Positions 11,397-22,005 of a DNA stretch of 64,000 nucleotides are shown here, one piece after another (the stretch's first letter is position 1; every line of letters begins with the position of its first letter). The notes beneath the pieces were generated by a model. That model saw only the letters and a list, made by a program, of their open reading frames with translations, had not been told where the DNA came from and did not search any database. The stretch is from Caenorhabditis remanei. Taxonomy: Eukaryota > Nematoda > Chromadorea > Rhabditida > Rhabditidae. A program made the translations under genes and the position numbers. The stretch lies in contig NC_071333.1 in the NCBI RefSeq assembly GCF_010183535.1, positions 9,236,587 to 9,300,586 on the forward strand, read 5' to 3'.

Positions 11397-13613
11397 ATGT
11401 GGATACCACAACGGATTGATTGTAATTCATTAGCAGTTTTCATTTTCATTATTAGTAAGCTTTCCTAATGTTACATTGAAATTTTGTTACTTTTTCAGAC
11501 ATTCTCACCGTCCGAGCTAACAAACATGTATCTCAATTATTAGAAAATCTACTAACTGATTATAATAAAGCAGTAAGACCTGTCCACAACGCATCAGATG
11601 CCTTGAAAGTGAAGTTTGGAGCAAATTTGTGTAGGTTGATTGATGTTGACGAGGTTAATCAAGTCTTAACTACTAGTCTTTGGCTTGAGATGGTGAGTTT
11701 TTTTTTCACAAATGTAAGTTTTATTGATTTGGAGGAACTTTCAGCAGTGGTATGATAAAAAGTTGACATGGAATCCGAGTGACTGGGGAGGAGTGGAGTA
11801 TATCCATATTCCATCAGATCAAATTTGGATTCCTGATATTGTTTTATATAATAAGTTGGTTTTTCTTCATTGCAAATTATTCTTTTTTGAATTTCTAGTG
11901 CCGACGGAGAACCACATATCACAATCACAAGTCTCGCAAAGATTGACAACCATGGAACAGTAGTTTGGCAGCCACCGTCAATTTATAAAAGTTTCTGTCC
12001 CGTGAGTTACTTTTTTGAAATTTCTTTACATGTTTTTGAAACTTGAAGATTAACATCAAGTACTTCCCTTACGACTGGCAAACTTGTGAAATGAAATTTG
12101 GTGGATGGACAAACGACGGAGAGACGCTTGACTTGTATCAAATCCCAGTAGATGTGAATGATGTCCCACAACCAAAACAACAAGAAGATGGTGTCGAGTT
12201 TCTTTATCTTGAGAAAGGACTCGGTTTAAGTTTTTACCATGAGTGAGTCAAAAAAAAATCTGAGATGTATTGATTTGAGAAGAGATGAAAAACATCATGT
12301 TCATTTATATGTTCTTCCTCACTCCAGAAGCGCGGAATGGGATTTGCTCAGTGCCACCTCGTCGCGTTATGCTCAGATTTATCCGGGATGTTGTGGACAG
12401 CAGTATTACATCGATATAAAGTGAGTTTATTTTATTAGCTTGCGAAAAGTGGAAAAATTTCAACCGAAACTTTTTTGAGAAGATTTTTTATTTCTATACT
12501 GCTTCTAGATACCGCATTATCATCCGTCGGAAAGCTATCTTCTTCACTGTCACTCTGACGATTCCATGCATGCTAATCGGTTAGTCCATACATTTGAACC
12601 ACGGAATTCATCAAACTATACCACTTTTCAGCCAACGTTACTCCATTTGTATTCTTGATCTTACCCAATGAGCATAAAATGACATTTTCGATCTCAGTGC
12701 TTGTCGCATTCTCCGTGTTTTATTTAGTACTAATCGATCTTATTCCCCCTACATCTTTATCGTTATCTCTTATAGGTAAGTTGGGTGCAAATCGAATTTT
12801 TATGCCTTACTGAAGTTTCCAGGAGTCTATCTTCTTTTCACTCTTCTCATGGTCTCAGTTTCCATTATTCTTTCCGTTGTCACCATCAATATGTACAGAA
12901 AGTGAGTTTACTTCCATTTTAATAATTCAATCACAAATTTATTCATTTTTACAGACAAGCTTTCTCCTCAGAAATGCCTCATTGGCAAAGGTGGTTATTT
13001 GTGCAACGTCTTCCTAAACTTCTCCGTTTGAAAACGTTAGAACATACATTAGAACCAGAAGATGGTAGTGAAACGACAACTCCTCGAACCGGATCGGTAT
13101 CTGTTACCGCTTCGGTCACACAAAAGCATCCGAATCCAAATAACAGCTCACCAGTGTTTCCACCTCAACGGTTACGTTTGTTGAGTCTCGTGCAGGTAGT
13201 TCCCACTTGTTTCAATCAGTTTCTTACTTTGCTCATGCCAGATGGATGAGGCTTTGAAGCAACGATGCGCAGCAGATAACTTGGATTTGTTCCGAAAGAT
13301 TGCAGGTCACTTGAAAATTATTTCAGCACATTTTCACAATCAACAGATGGAGAGTAAGGTGAGTCCTGAGTTTTTAATAATATTTCTGACGTTTCTTACA
13401 ATTTTTTTTGTTTTTCAGATAACAGAAGAATGGCAACTGATGTCGTTAGTAATCGATCGAATATTTTTGATATTGTTCTTAGCAGTTAGCATGGCAGCTA
13501 ATATAATGTTTGTCTACAACTCTCCAACACTGTTTGACGATCGGCCTTCTTTAATACCCACGGTAGCCCATAAACCATTGAGTGGTGGCACAATAAATGT
13601 TCTCAACACCTGA
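11397..13613 (+). CDS. lev-8: Nicotinic acetylcholine receptor alpha subunit LEV-8
   Basis: Cys-loop ligand-gated cation channel subunit of the worm ACR-8 group, part of levamisole-sensitive receptors at the neuromuscular junction. Twelve exons encode 532 residues: 11397-11454, 11499-11692, 11745-11854, 11899-12001, 12049-12242, 12328-12420, 12509-12579, 12632-12775, 12823-12901, 12955-13195, 13242-13358, 13419-13613. In order: a signal peptide (residues 1-26), the Cys-loop C154-C168 spanning FPYDWQTC, the vicinal C241-C242 that marks an alpha subunit, four membrane segments (M1 near 260, M2 from 291, M3 from 323, M4 near 475), and a large M3-M4 loop. The M2 entrance reads EHK where most alphas have GEK, a hallmark as I recall of the ACR-8/ACR-12/LEV-8 group. 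That and the gene neighbours favour lev-8. Exon 5 uses a weak acceptor (TTGAAG). Exon 3 has tandem CAG acceptors. Confidence 0.9.
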
Positions 13614-13947
13614 AAATAGTTGTTTTCTAATTGTATTTATTTTCATTTTTTTATAAATCGTGGAAACCCGATAAAAATGTGATTTAACACTTGTTTTTCT
13701 TGTTCTCTCACCACAAACGGCAATCCGTTCGCAAAAATCACAGCGAAAACAGAACTGGAATGGCTAATCTGTCATAGGATGCGCACTGTGTGCAAACACC
13801 GTCACGCGCAATTGCGGACTGACGCACTCGTTTTTCTCGCCGTCTCTCTTGCCGCACACGATGTATATCGCACCGTTTTTCTGGTTTTCGCCAAGTTTTT
13901 TTCTTCTTTTTTCTTTCTCGTTCGAAACAATTCATTGTTATCTTCAG
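13614..13947. other. Spacer between lev-8 and trpp-9
   Basis: A 334-base gap holding the lev-8 3' untranslated region and a C/T-rich upstream segment of trpp-9. It ends in TCTTCAG directly before the trpp-9 ATG, which fits spliced-leader trans-splicing. The gap is longer than the roughly 100 bases typical of Caenorhabditis operons, so I do not call an operon. Confidence 0.5.
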
Positions 13948-16900
13948 ATGAAATCTAGTACATCAGATTTTTTGACCGATGTACAGACTGTAAATATTGT
14001 CATCAAACAGGTAGGCGGTAGAGTGCCACAAGTTGATTAAAAATAGACGAAAACGAGATTTTCTTTCAGATAGGACCAAATAAAGCTCTTCCCGCGTTCA
14101 AACGAATTGTGGAAAGATGTTCGAGACAACGGGTCATACAAGTTTCGGATAATCCGCGAAGATTGTTCCATTGCTCCTTTACACAATCCTCGTCATACAC
14201 GGAATTCAGTGAATTGCAGGTGATTTTTTAAATATGCTCAAGTATTTATCGATTCATGTTGTTATATTCAAATATAGCTCAGAATTATAATTATTGACAA
14301 TTAAAAAATGAGCAAAACATTAATTTCAGCAACATCGTCGTGTGTTTGCCGTCATTGGAGTCGCGTTCACAAATGGACATGGAGAACCGGACAGATCGAC
14401 ACGAGCATCCAGAGAGTCGACGGATTCCGAAGTCTCAGAAATCGAGCAAATCACAAATGCTTACAATAAACTGAAATCCGATTATTCCAATATAATCTGT
14501 GGTCGATGCATTCTAATCGGCGGCAAAGACGTTAGTTTTCATTTGTTTTCAAATGGTATAACCCTCTCACTAGTTTCAGGAAGATTTCAACGAAGTCGAA
14601 CGACATGAACGTCTTTGTTTTCCGAGTTTGGAAGATGCGACACAATTGGAAAGTGCCATTCGTGAATTGATGAGAGCTATTTATATAGTTATCGAGATGA
14701 AGAGAGTCGACGTGTCGTTTGAGAAGAAGGTTTGTGTTTTTTGGGAAAAGTTAAGAAAAGTGTTGTTTTCAGCAAGAAATCGTTTGCCCCACGCTACCGG
14801 ATGAGTCCCGTTGGCAGGTTGGAGTTGAGACAAAATCTACGAAGAGTTACAGGTAAGATAGTTTCAATAAATTTTTTTCAAATCATTCAACTTGTTATCT
14901 TTCAGAAAAAAATGTCTTGGTAGATATCGAAAACAACACGCGGACTACTGTTTGCTCACTGGTCTCCCTCAACTTGCACTGGAAGCATACGAAGGAGCTA
15001 TCGAAAGTCTGAAATCTGCCCAAGATCACTTGTGGCTGGCCGGTTTGTTCTATTCATTGGGTGTGGTTTCAATGAATACGAAAATCTTCAGCTGCATATG
15101 ATGGATGGGCGAGTACAGTCTGTATCCTTCATGCAGAACAGATGGGCGAGATCAATTGTGGCGCATTTCATCGTGTCGCTAGTATGCATGCCATGTTGAC
15201 GATTCCATCGATCGAAATAAATACGCAGAGCGGTGAAAGTTTATCCGTATCGAATGACAGCGTTCTCAGGTATCACCTTGGGAATGCAGAGCATCTGGAT
15301 GAAACACAAGTCAAAACACAACATTTCAGCTCTCCGCAAGGACACAAACGACACCATTCGGATGAACACATTCGTGTCACATCGTCTCTGTCGAATAGCA
15401 ATAGTATTGAAAGAAATGAATCGTTTGGAAATGAAAGTGGAATTGTTAGCAATGGATCTTCTCCCTCTATCAGAGAGGAACCGGCCAAAGTGAAAGCGTC
15501 GAAAGGGTTGAATCCACTTTCCAATTTTCTGAGTGATAGGTTAGTCTTATGAGAACAAACTATTGATTTCATTCCTGAATAGTATACACTTCAGGCGTGA
15601 GAAACCAACTAAAGAGAGAGTTATGGAAAATTTCAAGAACGCAATCGACGAATTTGCAAAGTTCACTCTAGCTGGATGGTTGGAGTACGAAACTGTGATG
15701 CGAGCCATCATGTACTTGATTCTCGAGCGAAAATACATCAAACTAGAGCAGTTCCACCGTGACTACACCGGAAAATACCTCGACGACGCAAATTCCTTCA
15801 TGGACCACCGGATGAAAGCTCAAATCTGCTTAAATTCAGCCGCTATGTACAAAGAAATCGGTTTCTTGAGGAAACAAGCGTTTTATGCAAGACTGAGTGT
15901 CCTGTTTGAACTCCACGTGACAGAAGGGCGTGTTCGGCAGGCTGGTGACTACAAAACTGTCTATCCGGTGTTGTTCAAGTAAGTTTTGCTCTTGAGAAAA
16001 TACACTTATAAAGATTGGGTGTCTTGCAGAACTCTCGAAGGGTATGGTGTTGATTTGAGTGAACCACATGACATGAAAAACAAGAAAATTGGACCGGTAA
16101 AACTACAAATCAAATCTCTTCATGAGATCTTCACAGCCGCCAATCGTGCCGGACATCGTGATGCAGCGATTCGTCATCTGTGTTTTTTACTTCAGGTGCG
16201 TATTCACTTCCGGTTCCAACAGACGGAAAACTTATATACAATTCAGGTGTACTACCCTCATCTGGACAGCTCTATGACAACTCGACTGTTCGATGACTTG
16301 GACAACCTGGTCAAAGCAACAAACACCGTCCACCAGCTGAACCAGACAATTGTGGTAGACGATGGGAAGATTATCATCCCAGGACTCCAGTTAACAAGAT
16401 TCCCACTCATTCAGTAAGTCTCCGCAGTTTCCAAACCTTTTAAGAAACTCATTATTTATAGAAATCCAACGGTACTCGCACTTCAACCGAACCTGGCGCC
16501 AACAATTGTCCCTAGCAGAAGTCAAGCATCAATTTTCATTTACACTCCGTTCGGCAAAAAAGTGGACAACTGTGAGTTTTATTGGTTTTAAATTGAAAAT
16601 AATTTTACTTCTCTCAGCTCTTCTCTGGGTAACGGACTGCCCCGGTGAAGTGGAAGTGACTGTCAAAAACTGTCGTGGATTGGAACTTGTAGTTCGGGAA
16701 CTTTGTCTGATTGTGGAAGGTGTTAACTTCGAGCCAGTTCAAGCTCGCTTGATTCTGCCACCAGAAGACGAGGAGAACAACTCGGGATCAACGATTCGTC
16801 TTCTCGGAGTTCCAAAAGAGCCCGGAGATCTTTTCATAACCGGATACTCATGCAACATTTTCGGACTACACAATGAATGCCGTTTTCTCTCACACAATAG

Positions 16901-18482
16901 CCAAAAACCGAACAAAATCCGTGTGAAAGTATTGCCCAAACTGGCGAGAGTATATTTGGAGTGCTCTCTTCCACGAGCTCCAATTGATGAGGAGAACGAT
17001 GAGCCGTCTGCTGAAGCTGTTGTATACTCTGGTCAGAAGTTTGATCACACGATTACTGTGGTGAATAGTAGCGACATTCCTGTTCGTTATTGTGGTGTTA
17101 AAATTTGGCAACCGATTGTGCAAGGAGGACCACCCCTCATTCGACTTGATGACTCGGAAACTCATGCTCCAGAACTGGAGGAATTCGATACAAATGATGA
17201 TCTCTCTAGTTTCATTTTGGAGCCGAATGGATCAAGAGAGATGAAATTCCACATTTTCGGAATAGATCCAACTTCCACCGCTGACGACTTGAGTGACGAG
17301 GAGAAAGTACTGGAGAGCGTTGTACCACTGGCAAACACTCAGGCGAATTCTGAAACAGAATCCAACGATATGGACTTGATTCCATTCACAGGACGTCTTC
17401 TTACTGCTGAATTTATTGTGAGATACCACTCGGATATTACGTCAGAAGATGGACACTCTTTCGAGCGAAAGTGTAAACTTCCTATCGCCATTTCAATCAT
17501 TCCGGCGGTCACCGTTTCGGCATGGCACGTACTCCCAGGAGACAGTCCATTCTCTAGGTTAGCCAATAGTAAAGTTGGGCATTTATAAAATAACAATTTG
17601 ATTTCAGGTACATTGTGGTGGACGTCACAAACAGTACTGAACACGATGCAGAGCTAGTTTACAGCAATTCTCGCAGAATGTACGTGCTGCCAAAGGAGAC
17701 TTGTAGAGTTCCCATTCTATCGCCATGCTGTTCTGATGTCACAGGAGGGGCTTTCCACCAGGCAAAACAACGTGGAAGTCACATGATGCAGAAGATGGAA
17801 ACCGAACGACTGCGTCTCATTCTTGAAAACCATGTTTCCAAACATTTGGATATCCGTTGGGCTATTCCTGCTCTCAACGTAAGTGTTTTCTTAGTAAATC
17901 CTGCTTATAAACTTCTGGTTTTCAGCTTGATGGTCAAGTTCCAGTTGGATCACTTCTTTCATCTGTGTCACTGTTGAAACAACTTGTCCTCCCAGCAATT
18001 AGTCTCGATTTCTTTGTCAACGGAAAACAATATGTCAGCGAAGATGATGTTGCAGTTGGAATTGGACAGTTTGTTGAAGTGGAAGTTTCCATTATTTCTT
18101 CCCTAGCAGGTAGAATATTATCAGAGTTTCAAAATGAATTACTTTATTTACAGCTGAATACAATGGGATCCTTTCTCTCGAATGTGAACAAGAAATTTCT
18201 CACTTGCTCGGATCAAACGACACCAGCACCTTCATGTTGGTTACCGGATTGAAGAAAATTCCGTTTGCTGTTGATGTAAGTACTTTTCATTAAGAATCTA
18301 GTATTAACTGAGAAAATGTTCAGAAGGAGAACAAACAATCGGCTAGATTCAGTGTCACATTCATCGTGGAAGGAAGTTTCCGAGTCCGCCCTCAAATCAC
18401 GCCAGCACCTGGACAAAATGCTCTTCTAGCAGAAGACATGTTTGCAACTCCAGTCGCATTCAGCGTCTCAACCAAGTTCTAA
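13948..18482 (+). CDS. trpp-9: TRAPP II complex subunit TRAPPC9 (TRS120/NIBP) homologue
   Basis: Large subunit of the TRAPP II tethering and Rab-GEF complex at the Golgi. Sixteen exons (13948-14010, 14070-14219, 14330-14530, 14580-14729, 14773-14852, 14906-15042, 15092-15539, 15595-15978, 16030-16195, 16247-16413, 16462-16571, 16618-17557, 17608-17878, 17926-18109, 18154-18275, 18324-18482) join in frame to about 1243 residues, the usual length for the family. Recognisable pieces are the N-terminal roadblock-like start, the helical repeat region with DHLWLA...DGWAS, then GWLEYETVMRA, and the beta-rich C-terminal half beginning near SLLWVTDCPGEVEV. The stretch around residues 320-410 (exon 7) is polar, Ser/Asn-rich and likely disordered. 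Exon 7 contains a possible in-frame 60-base intron (15270-15329). The ATG sits right after a TTCAG acceptor. Identity rests on family resemblance and on gene order; there is no short catalytic motif to check. Confidence 0.87.
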
Positions 18483-19068
18483 TCTCTACATGTAGATTTA
18501 GTATATTTTAATTATCATTATTTAGATTATTTAGTTGTTTTTCGCATTTCCCATTCGCTTTTAATAGTCATACTCTCCGCAGATTCCTGTAGCATGTGTG
18601 CCATTTCATACCGACATAATCTAAGTTTCAATCATGGGTCCCCATTGGGTGTTTGTTGCAATCGCATTTTTTCTTCGCTTATCTAGCTACGGGTTAAAAA
18701 TGAATAATATAGCTATATAAGATCATTATTGCTGAAAATATGTAATCTCATTTATTTCTAAACCATTTTATACAATTCTAGTCCGATTTGAGAGATAGTA
18801 TCAACTTTCTTTTCTCTACCAGTTGTTTGTCTTTCATTTAGTCCAAGAGAAAAAGTATACTTTCTCACCGTTATTGTTGAATTTCGCTTTTTGTCATAGT
18901 TTTTATTGCATTTTTCCCATTTTGCATTCTTTCGACACTTTTCCATTGGTGAAAATGAAAGTTCCTGTGAGTATTCTATTGTCTTATTTGTTCAGATTTG
19001 ATGAAAAAGTTGGTGGGCGTTTGCACTTGCTCTTCCCAGTATTCTCAAGTAGGGAAGAGAATGGAAGT

Positions 19069-19114
19069 GTGGAGAAGAAAAAGAAGACGATGCTGAAGAA
19101 GAAGAAGAAGAAGT
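19069..19114 (+). repeat. Purine-only GAA-rich simple repeat
   Basis: The run is almost entirely A and G, ending in six GAA-type triplets before GTACTTTGG. It is a simple-sequence tract and explains the lysine-rich shadow frames here. Confidence 0.6.
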
Positions 19115-20393
19115 ACTTTGGAACAACTCAAGACCGCTTCACAGCTCGTAATAGAATAAAACGACTCCAACTTTTCTTTCCTTTTTCTCCTTCTTTCTTC
19201 TATTCCATCGTTTTCGTTTCCAACTGTCCCGTCAAAGCAGTTGTTGCAAAAACATTCCACTACGTAACTGAATTCGACGTCCCATCCGTCCGGTCGTCCG
19301 AAAAGTTCTATTGATTCGGCACGCCTTCTACTAAATATACTTTTTCTTTTGAATTTCCATTTCATTTTGAGCTGCTGTCCGGCTGATGACATCCTCCGTC
19401 TTCATTTAATAATCGACATAATTTAATAGTTTCGCGTCTCGTTCGCGTAACCGCCCTGAAGGCATCCCGAAGTCATTTTGCAAAATTGGTTTTGTAGAAA
19501 CCAAGTCGATCATCATTTTCTCTTTTCAAAAGTTTTCATCAAGTTCAATTATAACTTTTTATTAGTTGCTGTGGGAAGTTATGAATTCTTTTGTTTTTGA
19601 ATCTCAAAAACAATTTCTCATCAAGTTCATCAATTTTCTATGATTGTCTTTTTCAGAAACCTCAGACGTCGATTAACCATTTTTATACTTTTTGTTAGTA
19701 TTGTCCACTTCCTTCCTTCCTTTTCTTATGTCTAGTGTCATGTTTCATTCTTCTTTTATCCCTGCTTTCCAACTATCTGAACCCTCATAGTTGTACATTC
19801 AAGCCCAACAATATTTTGCTATTTTCATACCGCGCCAACATCTATAGATATAGAAATAAGCTAACTTCTTTGTTCCGCCGATGCTTCCGACCCAGACTGG
19901 ATGTTCCATCACTCAACTCGTTTTCTTTTGTTTTCATCTAGAAAAATTTCCGCTACCAAATATGGGAACGAACAAAAATACACATTTTTGATGATGGTTT
20001 TGGCGTGCTCATAGAAGCGTAAAACAACCATGAGATTTATGCAATTGAGCCGAAACTACGGCGAGGCGCACCGATTTGGTATTATAATATTCAGAGATAG
20101 TCGGCGGCGACGAACTACATGCCAAACATTCGTCACAGAGCTTCTCTCAGAAAAATAATGATGATTCGGTGTAATTGCGCTGTGAGATAGAGTCGTAAAG
20201 AGTTAGTTTATGCGCATTTATAACTAATAAAGTCGTTAATTGACTATTCTAACAATGTTTTTTTTTTTCAGAAATAACCTTAAAATTTGATTTCAATAAC
20301 ACCAATTTTGTAACGGAAATAAATGTTATTTAGATTTTTTTCATTGAAAAATGTACTGTGCTTCTAGGTTTTCAACTGAAAAATAGTAGATTC

Positions 20394-21059
20394 GGCTCTA
20401 TTACAGTTTAGATGTCCTTTAAAAACTAAAACGTCCCTTAAAACACTTAAACGTCCCTTAAAACACTTAGACGTCCCTTGAAACACTTAAACGTCCTTTC
20501 AAACTCTAATTTTTTTAAAACGTCCTTTCAAAAGTTTAGACGTCCCAAAAAACGTTTAAACGTCCCATAAAATGTTTAGACGTCCCTTGTAATCCCAAAA
20601 TATAGTTCTGAAGATTTAAACGTCCCAAAAACATTTAAACGTCCCACAAAACATTTAAACGTCCCAAAAAACATTTAAACGTCCCAAAAAATATTTAGAC
20701 GTCCTTTGAACACTTTCAGTGGCTTTTAGTGTTGAAGGGACGTCTGAACATTTTTTGGGACGTTTAAATGTTTTTTGGGACGTCTAAATGTTTTTTGGGA
20801 CGTCTAAATTTTTTTTGGGACGTCTAAGTATTTAAAACCAAATTTTCGGACTTCAAGGGACGTCTCAATATTTAATGGGACGTCTAAACGTTTTTTGGGA
20901 CGTCTAAATGTTTTTTGGGACGTTTAAACATTTTTGAACATATTTGGGATCCGAAAGGACGTCTAAGTGTTTCAAGGGACGTCTAAGTGTTTTAAGGGAC
21001 GTCTAAGTGTTTTTTGGGACGTTCAAGTTTTCAAAGGACATCTAAACTGTAATAGAGCC
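20394..21059. mobile_element. Non-autonomous hAT-type palindromic foldback element
   Basis: A 666-base element with perfect terminal inverted repeats of at least 27 bases starting GGCTCTATTACAG, flanked on both sides by the same 8 bases, GTAGATTC (20386-20393 and 21060-21067). An 8-base target duplication is the hallmark of the hAT superfamily. The interior contains no gene. Its left half is about a dozen degenerate copies of a 20-25 base unit of the form TTTAAACGTCCC(A/T)n, and its right half is the same unit in reverse complement, so the whole element could fold into one long hairpin around a centre near 20725. It resembles the palindromic MITE class known from Caenorhabditis; I cannot name the family. 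Confidence 0.85.
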
Positions 21060-21924
21060 GTAGATTCTCTCACGTTTGAAACAGAACTCAACATCAAATA
21101 CTCAAACGGAATTGCTCCTTCAACCATGAAATCTAAGTCTTGAAAATCTCGGAAACTTTTCATCCATTTATCCTACTACTTCTTTTTGTAGAGTATCCGA
21201 AAGATGGAAAAAGAAGGAGGGGCGGCAAGCTCATTGTGTTCTGAGAAAGAGGGAGTGATGGGTCTTGGGGGCCGCGCGTATTCTCGGACACATCAATTTA
21301 TGCGCTTCCCAAAACTTTTGGCGCACTATTCCACATTTCATTCCTATTACGGCAAGAAAAAAGGGGCACTCCTTCGTTTTGCGCAGTAAAGAATAAGAAA
21401 GAAAAAAGGAGAAGAAGTGCGAAGCAAAAAAGCATGGCGGCCACCCCCAGGCCTTCTTCTCTCCTCATCTATTTTTTCTTGCTATTCGTCTCCTTCTCTC
21501 ATTTTTCTTCTTTCCCTTCTTCTTCTCTCCTTTCGATTTTTGTGGTCCCTATAAGCTTTACTTTTGTGGTCATCTCGCTGTCCGCTCCCGGTCCGACGCG
21601 GCATCTCTATTATTTTCTGAATAGCTCACACTATTTTTGCGTTTTTTCAAAAAAAGAAAGAAGAACGTGTCGGACATAACCTAGTTTCGTTCTTCTTGTC
21701 CTTCAAAATAACTTTATTTGATCAAATTTTCTAGTTTGAAGAGTGAGAAGAGTTTTCGAAAATAACCATAATCATTCAGAGAGTTACAGTATGACTAAAA
21801 ATGTTGATAATAACCAGATTAATGTTTTAAAGTTCTATTTCTCTCATCTATTTTCTGATTTAATTTTCTATTGTTCCTCGTAACAAGTGTTGTTTAATTT
21901 GTAATCTAATTCAATGTGTTTCAG

Positions 21925-22005
21925 ATCAAAACGCGGCGCGATACAGGGATTGGCTGACTGATCGACCTGCCATGTAATGGCGCGTTTAGATTACGCATAT
22001 GCAAG
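21925..22005 (+). other. Possible upstream first exon of frm-3 with start-stop uORF
   Basis: A segment bounded by GTTTCAG on the left and a good donor (AG|GTAAG) at 22006. It contains ATGTAATGG: an ATG immediately followed by TAA at 21972-21977, whose last A begins a second ATG at 21977. That second frame (M-A-R-L-D-Y-A-Y-A) ends with two bases of a codon at 22005. Joined to the acceptor at 24980 it runs in frame through R-S-D into the MSNIPRGV start. This would extend FRM-3 by 13 residues and leave a 2975-base first intron. Confidence 0.45.

Larger units (their letters stand above)
18483..21924. other. Intergenic spacer downstream of trpp-9
   Basis: AT-rich DNA with no supported gene apart from the foldback element at 20394-21059. 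The segment at 18823-19314 has a long open frame, but it is made of C/T-rich tracts and a purine-rich GAA run and has no recognisable content. A GC-richer patch at about 20040-20130 and another at 21190-21620 look like promoter or enhancer DNA. Confidence 0.45.

Noticed and set aside
13614..13947. lev-8 and trpp-9 as an operon
   Set aside because: The 334-base gap is too long for a typical worm operon and the genes do not share a pathway.
18823..19392. Long frames on both strands
   Set aside because: Explained by a purine-rich GAA tract and C/T-rich flanks.
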